DNA of 16,824 bases. It comes from Bacteroidota bacterium. Lineage in GTDB: Bacteria; Bacteroidota; Ignavibacteria; Ignavibacteriales; Ignavibacteriaceae. The notes under the pieces were generated by a model, which saw only the letters and a list, made by a program, of their open reading frames with translations, did not search any database and was not told the origin of the DNA. Each line of letters opens with the position of its first letter. The stretch's first letter is position 1. The position numbers were made by a program, and so were the translations under genes. This document shows positions 7,652 through 16,300 of the stretch, piece after piece. The stretch is from the NCBI GenBank assembly GCA_023453665.1, contig JAEXTA010000185.1, positions 1 through 16,824 of the forward strand, written 5' to 3'.

Positions 7652-9553
7652 TCATTTAATCATCAACATCTTCCTCGTTTGTATAAAACTCTGTCCTGAG
7701 CTTGACGAAGGATCACTGGCCTTAAGCTGGTAATAATAAACACCGCTCGAAATGTTGCCTGCATCAAACTCAACTTCATAACTTCCGGCGGCTTTAAATT
7801 CATTAACTAGTGTTGCAACTTCATTTCCAAGAACATCATACACTTTTAAAGTTTGCCAACTGCCGACTGGAGACTGCCAACAAATCTTTGTGCTTGGGTT
7901 AAATGGATTCGGGTAATTTTGTTCAAGATAGAAATCATTAATAAGTTGTGTTTCATCGTTAACACCTGTAACTAAATCGAGAACTTCCTGTTTCATTATA
8001 AACGGAATGTTTGGAAGCGCATCATACATACTTACAAACCTGCTAATATCATTATTCTCGATTGGTCTGATGTGATCAACTAGTTCTGTTTTTACTGTTT
8101 GATAACATACTTCGACTGTAATTCTATATTCTGAGTTATTTTGAGTCGGAATTAAATATGTTAAACTATCGCCTCCGGAACCCTGATCGATTCCTAATTT
8201 GTTAAAATTTGTATCATCGTTTGCACTACCAACAATTTTAGTTGAATCATAACTAGGATGAGTATTTAAAAAACCATGCGGAGGCAAACGATTATCTTTA
8301 ATGTATTCTGCTGCTCTCAATAAAGTATAGGTTACCTGCTGTTCATCATTTACAAAAACTCCTTCATAAACCTGAACCTTTTCTTCGGAATCAATTATCT
8401 CATAGTGCGGTTCGAAATCTGAATTATAATTAATTATTTTGCCAGTGGAGTCCCAATGACCAGATTCAAAAATAACATTACCAATGCCTTGTTCAACCTT
8501 AAGATGAATCCACATTCGTCTGAAAGGAATTCCTGTTGGAATTTTATGCCCGGTTAAATTTTTGATATATAGCTTCACTTCCAATAAATCATTTTGAAAA
8601 CTTGCCGCAGTCGTCAGTTCTATTGATTGCTCTTTCAATCCATATTCAGTTCTGGAAATAGTCGAATCAAAATGTTCAGGCTCAGCTGTGAGTCCGAGAG
8701 AATCAATATTGCTCCTTAGTAGTTTCTGCATATGAACATTTCCGCCAACAAAAGTGTGCCGCCAGAATGGAGTTCGATCAGGAAAATTTCCCATCCCCGA
8801 AATCTTTATCGGGTCATCAATCTTAGGCATATGACAATCCTGGCATTGAATGTTTTGAGCAGAGTAAACACTGTTCTTCCATTCAATATATGGAGTCTGT
8901 TCGGGAAAACTTCCGATTACATTTCCTTGTTCATCCAACGTCGGGGTATACAAAGTATGGCATGTTGCGCAAAGTTCAGACTGATTCATATGCGGACTGA
9001 ATCGTGATTTATAGCCAATGATTTGCCACATTAAAGTAGTATCTGAATTTTCATAAGGTCCATATAAAATGCTGTCAGCCTGTATGATATAATTACCCGA
9101 GTAAGACTGTTGCGTTCCGAAGTTATCTGGTTTTATTTGATGACAAACTGTACAGCTAACTCCGTCGTTTGCAAGCGGATCTTGTTTTAATTCAGCCATC
9201 GAATAACCACTTTGTCCATTGTAAATTGCCTCGGTATAACCCATAGGTGAATGACATTTGAGGCATGTGCTTTCGATTAATTCCTGATGCTGTGGAAAAT
9301 TATCCACTTCTTCAGCAACCATTGCTCTCCACAGCGGATCTTTGCTGGCATTACCCATCATTGTTGAACGCCAATAAGTTATCGGGGAAACATCAATTCC
9401 ATTCCATGTCATTGCGCTGCCATTACTATTGTGACATAATAAACAATTTCCTGAACCGCTGAATAAGATAGACGTTTCTTCCGGAAGTTCTGTTTGAGAG
9501 TTGATCATAACAGAAATGCTTAATAATAAAACGGAAGTGATTATTGCTTTCAC
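7652..9553 (-). CDS. Secreted pentaheme c-type cytochrome with T9SS sorting domain
   Basis: This 633-residue protein has a signal peptide at 1-20 (ending MINSQ). Five CxxCH heme-attachment motifs follow: CLLCH (37-41), CLKCH (97-101), CTVCH (134-138), CATCH (195-199) and CQDCH (237-241). Several free histidines (H89, H188, H266, H274) could be distal ligands. A beta-rich segment at about 310-490 holds GHKIPTGIPFRR (335-346), a motif I recall from other multiheme cytochromes. The T9SS type A tail is at 541-633 (YLEQNYPNPFNPSTKICW, ending RKMLMIK). Heme would be attached in the periplasm before T9SS carries the folded protein outward. A role in electron transfer at the cell surface is inferred. 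The start is GTG, supported by AGAGG 6 nt upstream. The loop before the last strand contains one copy of the 26-nt repeat. Confidence 0.92.
   Translation of the reverse strand: MKAIITSVLLLSISVMINSQTELPEETSILFSGSGNCLLCHNSNGSAMTWNGIDVSPITYWRSTMMGNASKDPLWRAMVAEEVDNFPQHQELIESTCLKCHSPMGYTEAIYNGQSGYSMAELKQDPLANDGVSCTVCHQIKPDNFGTQQSYSGNYIIQADSILYGPYENSDTTLMWQIIGYKSRFSPHMNQSELCATCHTLYTPTLDEQGNVIGSFPEQTPYIEWKNSVYSAQNIQCQDCHMPKIDDPIKISGMGNFPDRTPFWRHTFVGGNVHMQKLLRSNIDSLGLTAEPEHFDSTISRTEYGLKEQSIELTTAASFQNDLLEVKLYIKNLTGHKIPTGIPFRRMWIHLKVEQGIGNVIFESGHWDSTGKIINYNSDFEPHYEIIDSEEKVQVYEGVFVNDEQQVTYTLLRAAEYIKDNRLPPHGFLNTHPSYDSTKIVGSANDDTNFNKLGIDQGSGGDSLTYLIPTQNNSEYRITVEVCYQTVKTELVDHIRPIENNDISRFVSMYDALPNIPFIMKQEVLDLVTGVNDETQLINDFYLEQNYPNPFNPSTKICWQSPVGSWQTLKVYDVLGNEVATLVNEFKAAGSYEVEFDAGNISSGVYYYQLKASDPSSSSGQSFIQTRKMLMIK
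7691..7716. repeat. 26-nt dispersed repeat, copy 1 (in the cytochrome sorting domain)
   Basis: Core CCTGAGCTTGACGAAGG on the plus strand. Over 26 nt it is identical to the copies at 9697-9722 and 13406-13431. On the coding strand it is read in frame as part of DPSSSSGQ. The outer part is weakly self-complementary (TCCT with AGGA). Confidence 0.85.
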
Positions 9554-9559
9554 AGAATG

Positions 9560-9564
9560 CCTCT
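9560..9564 (-). promoter_or_regulatory. Ribosome binding site that supports the GTG start of the cytochrome
   Basis: AGAGG on the minus strand lies 6 nt before GTG at 9551-9553. The signal peptide begins exactly at this codon and no ATG is suitably placed nearby, so the GTG start is favoured. Confidence 0.6.
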
Positions 9565-9601
9565 GAAGTTTCAGTATTTATAAGAAGTAGAGTTAAATAT
9601 C

Positions 9602-9616
9602 AGAATCAGTGATTCT
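9602..9616. promoter_or_regulatory. Perfect 15-nt palindrome upstream of the cytochrome gene
   Basis: AGAATCA and TGATTCT flank a central G. It lies about 50 nt before the cytochrome start and 42 nt beyond the stop of the 800-residue gene. No U-run follows on the minus strand, so an operator is likelier than a terminator. No matching regulator is in the window. Confidence 0.35.
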
Positions 9617-9657
9617 AATGATTAACTGATTATTAAATTTACTTCAAAAATAAAAAA

Positions 9658-12060
9658 TTACTTTATCAGTATCATTTTCTTTGTCTGAATAAAACTCTGT
9701 CCTGAGCTTGACGAAGGATCACCGGTTTTTAATTGGTAATAATAAACTCCACTTGAAAGGCTGCTTGCATCAAACTCAACTTCATAACTTCCGGCAGTTT
9801 TGTATTCATTGACAAGCGTTACAACTTCCTTCCCAAGAACATCATAAACTTTTAGCGATACATATTGCCTATTGCCTACCGCATACTGAATGCTGGTGCT
9901 TGGGTTAAATGGATTCGGGTAATTTTGTTCAAGTGAAAATTTATCTGGAACAGAAACATCAACCTCAACAACGTTTGAGTACGTGAATGTTCCGTCAAAA
10001 TCGATTTGCTTTAATCTGTACTGATACCTGGCTGTAAAAGGATTGTCATCGACAAAAGAATAAATTTGAGTTTCGGTTGTTGTTCCTTTTCCTTCAACAA
10101 ATCCGATTGACTTCCAATCTTTATTGTTGAGTGTTTTTCTCTCTAGTTCAAAACCACGGTTATTAGTTTCTGTTACTGTCTGCCATTTTATTACAACACT
10201 AGATTGATTCACAGTCGCAAAGAAAGTATTGAGTTCAACTGGAAGAATTCCATTAGTTGTTTTGATTATTGTTCCACCTTCACCAACGGCATAACCTGTA
10301 TAGTTGTTCGAAAAACAAATTGACTTGAGTATCCTGCTGGATTCGCATTGGAGCGGTGTCCAGTTTTCACCTGAGTCGGTAGTGTTCAGAATTATTCCTC
10401 TAATGTCCATACCTCCGGATGAAGTTCCGCCAGTGACATATCCGACACTTCCATTATAACCCGGTAAAAAATAAATTGAATAAAGTGGGTCAGTAGTACT
10501 GCTGTTTTGAATGGACCAATTATTACCACCATTAGTTGTTTTTAAAATAGTTCCATTATTGCCGACAGCCACACCGTTTAATAAATCACCAAAACTGACA
10601 GCATTCAAATCTTCAGAAATACCAATTACAATGTTCGTCCAGGTATCTCCGCTGTTAGTTGTTTTCAGTATTGTGCCTGCGGCTCCAACTGCATATCCAT
10701 TATTTACGTCAGTGAAAAAAACACTTGTAAGCTTTGATGATGTTCCACTGGTTTTAATTGTCCAGTTATCACCGCTATTCGTAGTTTTAAGAATTCTGCC
10801 TGCATCACCAACAATGAATCCTGTGCTTTGATCAATAAAATATGTTGACCACAGATTGTTACTGACACCGCCGGATTTTGCTATCCAGGTATTTCCGCTG
10901 TCAGTTGTTTTAAGAATTGTTCCCGCGCCGCCTACAATAATTCCTGTTGAGTTATTTAAAAAATGAACTGAACCTAAATTACCAGGGGTTCCGCTGATTT
11001 TTTCTTCCCAGTTACTACCACCGTTTGTTGTTTTAAGAATTCTACCGCCGCCACCAACAGCATATACAATATTTGAATCGACATCACACCATACATCTGA
11101 AAGATGAGACATATTGCCTTGTACTTTATCGATCCACGTATTTCCACTATCTGTAGTTTTGTAGATCATACCGAATTTGCCGACAATAAATCCAATGCTT
11201 GAATCTATAAAAGTAAGATTTATAAGCTGTTCAAATCTGCCACAATCCTGTATTGTCCAATTAATTCCACCGTCGGTTGTCTTTGCGATTTTGCCATACA
11301 TACCAACTGCAAAACCATTCATCTCATTAATGAATTTTATTCTGGGGATAGAAAGACCAATATCACTGCATTGAGTGAACCAGGTATCTCCATTGTCTGT
11401 GGTTTTAAATAATTCTCCTCCAATCTCAGATAGAAAACCTATCGAATCACTAACAAAACAAATCGATAATAGAACATCATTCATTACACTGATCTGTGCA
11501 ACCCAAGTTCCACCAGAGTTTGTAGTTTTAAGAAGTGTTCCATACCAACCTGTAATAAAGCCAGTACTATCATTAATAAAGTAAACTGATTGAAGTGTCA
11601 CCAATGTTCCGCTTGATAGGGTTATCCAGTTTGTACCGCCATCAGTGGTTTTAATTACAACTCCGTTAATCCCAACTGCATAACCGGTATTTTCATCTGT
11701 AAAGTAAACTGAGCGTAAATAGAATGTTTTATCATTTGATTGATTTATCCAAATATTGCCGGCATTAGTAGTTTTGAAAATAGATCCTCTATTACCAACT
11801 ACATAACCGACATTTTCATTTATAAAGAATATACTAGTAAAAGAACTATCAGGAAGGTCAAGATTTATCCAGGTTTCACCACAGTCGGTTGTTTTTATAA
11901 TAGCTCCGCTGTAGCCAACAACATAACCCGTTACGTCATCAGTGAAACAAATTGATAATAATGTATTTGCCTGTGGAGATGGATTCTGCCAAAACCATTG
12001 AGCAGTAAGTTGTGATGTTAATATCAGAACGATACTAATGACCCTTAATAGATTTTTCAT
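9658..12060 (-). CDS. Secreted YCF48-like double beta-propeller protein with T9SS sorting domain
   Basis: This 800-residue protein has a signal peptide at 1-20 (ending QLTA). It is followed by 14 tandem YCF48/BNR-type units with the pattern GxxxKTTxxGxxW. The KTT positions are 56, 97, 137, 178, 219, 260, 301, 343, 384, 425, 466, 507, 559 (NTT) and 600. Spacing is 40-42 residues except before unit 13, which carries an 11-residue insertion. Fourteen units suggest two seven-bladed propellers in tandem, since YCF48/HCF136 propellers have seven blades; this is an inference. A fibronectin III-like domain lies at about 606-702 and the T9SS tail at 706-800 (SLEQNYPNPFNPSTSIQY, ending KKMILIK). In photosynthetic organisms YCF48 assists photosystem II assembly; here the fold is more likely an extracellular binding module. 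GGGG lies 6 nt before the ATG. The gene is 93 nt downstream of the helical-repeat gene. Confidence 0.92.
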   Translation of the reverse strand: MKNLLRVISIVLILTSQLTAQWFWQNPSPQANTLLSICFTDDVTGYVVGYSGAIIKTTDCGETWINLDLPDSSFTSIFFINENVGYVVGNRGSIFKTTNAGNIWINQSNDKTFYLRSVYFTDENTGYAVGINGVVIKTTDGGTNWITLSSGTLVTLQSVYFINDSTGFITGWYGTLLKTTNSGGTWVAQISVMNDVLLSICFVSDSIGFLSEIGGELFKTTDNGDTWFTQCSDIGLSIPRIKFINEMNGFAVGMYGKIAKTTDGGINWTIQDCGRFEQLINLTFIDSSIGFIVGKFGMIYKTTDSGNTWIDKVQGNMSHLSDVWCDVDSNIVYAVGGGGRILKTTNGGSNWEEKISGTPGNLGSVHFLNNSTGIIVGGAGTILKTTDSGNTWIAKSGGVSNNLWSTYFIDQSTGFIVGDAGRILKTTNSGDNWTIKTSGTSSKLTSVFFTDVNNGYAVGAAGTILKTTNSGDTWTNIVIGISEDLNAVSFGDLLNGVAVGNNGTILKTTNGGNNWSIQNSSTTDPLYSIYFLPGYNGSVGYVTGGTSSGGMDIRGIILNTTDSGENWTPLQCESSRILKSICFSNNYTGYAVGEGGTIIKTTNGILPVELNTFFATVNQSSVVIKWQTVTETNNRGFELERKTLNNKDWKSIGFVEGKGTTTETQIYSFVDDNPFTARYQYRLKQIDFDGTFTYSNVVEVDVSVPDKFSLEQNYPNPFNPSTSIQYAVGNRQYVSLKVYDVLGKEVVTLVNEYKTAGSYEVEFDASSLSSGVYYYQLKTGDPSSSSGQSFIQTKKMILIK
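9697..9722. repeat. 26-nt dispersed repeat, copy 2 (in the YCF48-like protein tail)
   Basis: Identical over 26 nt to the copies at 7691-7716 and 13406-13431, in the same frame, and read as part of DPSSSSGQ before the last strand of the T9SS tail. Confidence 0.85.
9864..9877. repeat. Tandem heptamer ATTGCCT x2 within the sorting domain
   Basis: Two exact copies of ATTGCCT encode the segment around GNRQY, between the first two strands of the T9SS tail. The same pair occurs at 13573-13586 in the 1010-residue gene. Confidence 0.5.
10246..11973 (-). repeat. Fourteen tandem repeats of about 123 nt encoding propeller blades
   Basis: The coding DNA has a period of about 123 nt, set by the conserved KTTxxGxxW block in each 41-residue blade. 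Protein motifs are well kept but the DNA has diverged, so this is an old amplification and not a recent one. One unit (KTT at 559) is lengthened by 11 residues. Confidence 0.85.
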
Positions 12061-12095
12061 TTGTAACCCCAGTGTTATAATGTTTAATTCAATTA

Positions 12096-12123
12096 AGAAG
12101 CGATGAAAAATTATTCATCTTCT
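12096..12123. other. Hairpin between the helical-repeat gene and the YCF48-like gene
   Basis: AGAAG (12096-12100) and ATGAA (12103-12107) pair with TTCAT and CTTCT (12114-12123), giving a 10-bp stem with a 2-nt bulge and a 6-nt loop. There is no proper U-run on the minus strand. It may stabilise or divide the transcript of the putative operon. Confidence 0.4.
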
Positions 12124-12153
12124 TTGTTTAAAAACTGTAAAATTAAAAAAGAC

Positions 12154-13329
12154 CTATTTGTTAACCCTAATTCCTTCGTCAATTTTCTCTTTCATATAAA
12201 TCGAATAGTAGTAAATGAATTTATATGCTTCCTGTGTGATTATATTCTGGTCTTTATCTGCAATAGTTTTATTGATTAAAAGGTCTAATCGACTAAGGAA
12301 CTCCTCATAATCATCGGCAGAATTTTTTAACAAATCCAACCGATTAGAGTAAGATTCAGCGAGTGAATCAGATAACCATCCATATTGTTTTATCTGTTTA
12401 ATAAACGAAATCAAGGAATCTAAAATCACTGGTAATTCAGTATTCGGTTTAGGTGGAATAAACCCTTTAATAGAAAAATGCATCAATGATTTTATCGTCT
12501 CATCAGGCTCCTTTGGCTGATAGTCCATCACGAGCTTTAGATCAGCCGGGTGACCGTATCTGGTTAGCAAAGTATCTGCTATGTTTAATCTAATATGTTT
12601 AGATTCCTCAACAACTAATCTTTGAATTAATAGATCATGAAGATGTGGGTAGTTAAAATTACACAAGTATTCAAATGATATTATTTTAACAGGGAGATCT
12701 TTGTCTGATGTGAATGATTTTATAAGTTGATCGTTAAATGAATCGCCATATTTTTCAACCAGGTAAGAGATCGCGAAATATCTTATTCTATCATCGCTAT
12801 TTGTGAGTGCATTTATTAAAATATTTTTTGCTTTTTCTTCAGCGGCAGGAACATTATTCATTATATCAGCAGTCAGGTCCAGATAATATGAACTTATATT
12901 GCTGACACCTTCTCTTTCGATGATTTCAAATACAAATTGGTATGTTTTATAATCTTTTAACATGAATAATGCTTTTGTCGCATCGACTTTAGCTTCTAAT
13001 GGATCAATTCTATAAGGTTCATTAGAAAAATTATCTGCACGATTAATAAAATCGTAAATCTTGTCTGAAGTACCGGGGGCATTTGCCCCGGCGAGTATCC
13101 ACAAAAATACTTTTTGAATTATTGGAGGTTTGGAATCATATAACTTTAACGCAACTTGTGCTGCTGCTGATTGGTCGATGCTAAATAAATCTAATGCTGC
13201 AGAATATGCAATATAAACTGTGTCATTATTTAGTTGTTCAATTACCTCATCTTCCCAACTTTGAGCAACGATTTGATAATTGACTGAAATAATTTGTAAG
13301 ACAACTGAGATAACAAATCTGGTTTTCAT
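12154..13329 (-). CDS. Secreted HEAT-like helical-repeat protein of unknown function
   Basis: This 391-residue protein has a signal peptide of about 23 residues (ending QIVAQ). The rest is almost wholly alpha-helical. Paired helices resemble HEAT/armadillo repeats, for example around 155-205 (DDRIRYFAISYLVEKYGDS), 206-225 (LPVKIISFEYLCNF) and 240-268 (KHIRLNIADTLLTRYGH). Such repeats usually form protein-binding solenoids. No catalytic motif and no T9SS tail are present, so it is likely periplasmic or, without a lipobox cysteine, soluble. It lies 37 nt behind the 1010-residue cargo gene and 93 nt ahead of the YCF48-like gene, so it may share their transcript. A helper role for these exported proteins is possible but nothing in the sequence proves it. 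No Shine-Dalgarno precedes the ATG. Confidence 0.85.
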   Translation of the reverse strand: MKTRFVISVVLQIISVNYQIVAQSWEDEVIEQLNNDTVYIAYSAALDLFSIDQSAAAQVALKLYDSKPPIIQKVFLWILAGANAPGTSDKIYDFINRADNFSNEPYRIDPLEAKVDATKALFMLKDYKTYQFVFEIIEREGVSNISSYYLDLTADIMNNVPAAEEKAKNILINALTNSDDRIRYFAISYLVEKYGDSFNDQLIKSFTSDKDLPVKIISFEYLCNFNYPHLHDLLIQRLVVEESKHIRLNIADTLLTRYGHPADLKLVMDYQPKEPDETIKSLMHFSIKGFIPPKPNTELPVILDSLISFIKQIKQYGWLSDSLAESYSNRLDLLKNSADDYEEFLSRLDLLINKTIADKDQNIITQEAYKFIYYYSIYMKEKIDEGIRVNK

Positions 13330-13366
13330 AATGATCGAAATTTTTTAGTAAAATTTTATCAATGGG

Positions 13367-16300
13367 TTACTTCATCAAAATCATCTTCCTCGTTTGTACA
13401 AAACCCTGTCCTGAGCTTGACGAAGGATCACCTGCCTTAAGCTGATAATAATAAACACCGCTTGAAAGACTACTTGCATCAAACTCAACTTCATAAGTTC
13501 CGGCAGTTTTGTATTCATTAACAAGTGTTGCAACTTCATTTCCAAGAACATCATAAACTTTTAGCGATACATATTGCCTATTGCCTACCGCATACTGAAT
13601 ACTGGTACTTGGGTTAAATGGATTCGGATAATTTTGTTCAAGTGAAAATTTATCTGGAACAGAAACATCAACTTCAACAATGTTTGAGTATGAATACTGT
13701 CCATCATTATCAATCTGTTTTAGTCTGTAAGAATATTTCCCAGATGTGACAGACTTATCTTCATAAACGTAACTGATAGGTGAGTTACTGTTTCCGCCGC
13801 CATTCATAAAACCAATGTTGTTCCATTCATTTGACATTTGACCTTTCACATTTGACATTCTCTCAATTTCAAATCCAAAATTATTTGTTTCCGTTTTTGT
13901 TGACCAATTCAGTAACACAAAATTATTTTTAATTGAAGCAGTGAATGACGAAAGCTCAACCGGCAATGTTGCGTCTATGTTTGTTTCCCACAATCCGCGA
14001 CCGTATGTGCCAGCGCGGAGTTTGTTTGTAACGCCTCCGTAATAAATATCTAGTTCTGATACTACCACATTCGGCAGACCATTGTTGAATGATGCCCAGT
14101 TATTTGAGCCGTCTTTTACATAAACACCTACATCAGTTCCGACAAACAATACATTTCTGTTTGTCGCCGCTTTGTAGTGTACAATACACATAACTGGAAG
14201 ATTTGGTAATCCTGTTGAAATGTTCGTCCAGCTTGTTCCGCCGTTTGTTGATTCATAAACTTTTATTCCATCAGAATAACCGCCGTAAGTTATCCAGACT
14301 GTGTTAGGGTCATCTTCTTTTACTGCAATGTATGTAACATAAAGTGATGTAGTCGGAATTGTGAGTGCTGTCCAGTTAGTTGAACCACCGTTTGTGGTTT
14401 TCCACATGTTAGTTCTATCTGCAGTATAAAGTACATTTGAATTTGAAGGCGCGATTGCAAGTGAACGAAGTTTATCTGATGCACTTAAAACCTGTGATGC
14501 ACTTGTCCAGTTATTACCACGGTTTGTTGTTTTCCATATCCTGTCATAACCTGCAAACAATGTTGTACTGCTATTCTTATCCATAACATACGGCGTTACC
14601 CATGCACCTGTTGGCGATTGACCTGCAGGTTGTCCCGCGGGTATGTTTGCAGAAATATCAACTTCAGTTATCCAGTTGGTAAAACCATTTATGCTTCTGG
14701 TAATTTGTCCGCGAACATAAGTTGCGTACATATAATTTGAATTGGTTGGATCTACAATACATTCCATTCCATCTCCACCTTTAACATCAGTCCAACCGGA
14801 GTTGTACAATTTTGTTCCGTTATCCTGTAAACCTGTTAATACTGTTGTCTGGCTTGTCTGCGAAACTCCTATTCTATAGATCTGACTTATAACCAGACCA
14901 TCAGACAAATCAATCCACGATGTTCCGCCGTTTGTAGTTTTATAAATACCGCCGTCATTTCCTTCAAACAGAACTGAAGAGTTTTGATATGCAAGGCAAT
15001 GTTTATCTGCGTGTGTAACCGGAACACCAGATATATTATACCCGGAGTAAGATGTCCAATTGGTATTTGCAGTAAAAGTTGTTCCACCGTTAGTTGATTT
15101 CCATGTTGTGATTCCACCGATGAACACGGTGTTTGCATCTGTTGGTGAAACCGCGATACACCAGTCATAAGAACCCTGTCCACCATTACCGCCTGAACCA
15201 TCTGTATAATATCCTAACATTCCTGCAGGTGAACCGGCATTAACAACTGTAAAACTCGCCCCGCTGTTTGTGGATTTATAGACGCCGTTTACTCCGCCAT
15301 TAAGATTACAGGTTAGTAAATAAACGATGTTTGGATCTGCTGGAGTAACTGTAAGTTCTGTACGCCTTGCATCAGCTCCGCTTCCAAATGTTACATCAAT
15401 CCAGGTTTCTCCTGTGTTAGTAGATTTATCGAAATACTGATCGCCCGAATAAATTTCAGTACCATACATCACTGTTGGATCACCTGGTTTAAACGCAATC
15501 CTCCATACTGGATAATTACTTTTTTGAACCCAGCTTGTACCACCATTAGTTGACTTAAACACACCATCTGTTGTTGAAGCGAATAACATTGAATTGTCAG
15601 AAGGATGAATGACAAGACTAAATACTTTCTTACCTAAATTTTTTGCATAAGAAAGTCCTGTAGTATTCCACGTTGTGCCGCCATCAGTAGATTTTAAAAC
15701 ACCTATGCTTACGTTATCCGCACTTTGACCGCCGCTGAGTGACCACATACTTCCGCCGTCACGGTCGCCTGTTGCAATGTAGATTGTATTTGATGTTGCG
15801 TAATCACTTGGGATAACTATATCACTTACACCCAGTACAAGCTGATTGTCATTTAAAATTGTCCAGCTTGTTCCGCCGTTTGTTGTCCGCCATATTCCGC
15901 CGGAAGGACTTCCTACCCAGAATGTATTTACATCAGTAGGATGAAACGCGATGCAGTTTATTCTTCCAATCCCTGCATATCCGCCGTCTGAAGAATTAGT
16001 TCCAAGGTTAGTCCAGCTTTCATCATAGGTTGTTTTGTTAAGCTGGTAACCACTCTTTAAATATTTTTCATATTCAATTACAGAATTGGTTGAAGGGAAT
16101 TCACCTGTACTTTGATTTACTCTTTGTTCCCAGAAATATTCCCATCGTTTATATAATTTCCATCCGGGCATTTTGCTGCGAGAACCATTTTCATTCACAA
16201 AACCATCAGCAGCATTTTTTGAAAGCCAGTAATCATTCATTGATCTTTGTATCTCATAAAATGATGATGTGTTTTCAGTAAGCGGCTGAATGGTTCTTTG

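Larger units (their letters stand above)
9658..9981 (-). repeat. Sorting-domain tail nearly identical to that of the 1010-residue cargo
   Basis: This stretch aligns without gaps, stop codon to stop codon, with 13367-13690. Hand alignment gives about 32 differences in 324 nt (about 90% identity), most of them in the first 130 nt after the stop. The adjoining propeller regions are not similar at this level. Recent duplication or gene conversion of the tail is inferred. Confidence 0.75.
13367..13690 (-). repeat. Sorting-domain tail nearly identical to that of the YCF48-like protein
   Basis: This is the partner of 9658-9981. Both stretches are 324 nt from stop codon to the same Ser/Tyr codons and align without a gap at about 90% identity. 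Confidence 0.75.

Noticed and set aside
10511..10831. Plus-strand open frame of 106 codons opposite the YCF48-like gene
   Set aside because: It is the antisense shadow of the tandem repeats, with the same PL-VVF-type text recurring at the repeat period; it has no ribosome binding site and no known domain.
10246..11973. Regularly spaced repeats as a possible CRISPR array
   Set aside because: The period of about 123 nt is a protein-coding repeat with diverged DNA; there are no identical short repeats with unique spacers and no cas genes.
14887..15201. Minus-strand open frame of 104 codons in another frame inside the 1010-residue gene
   Set aside because: It lies wholly within a strongly supported gene on the same strand and has low-complexity, unlikely protein text.
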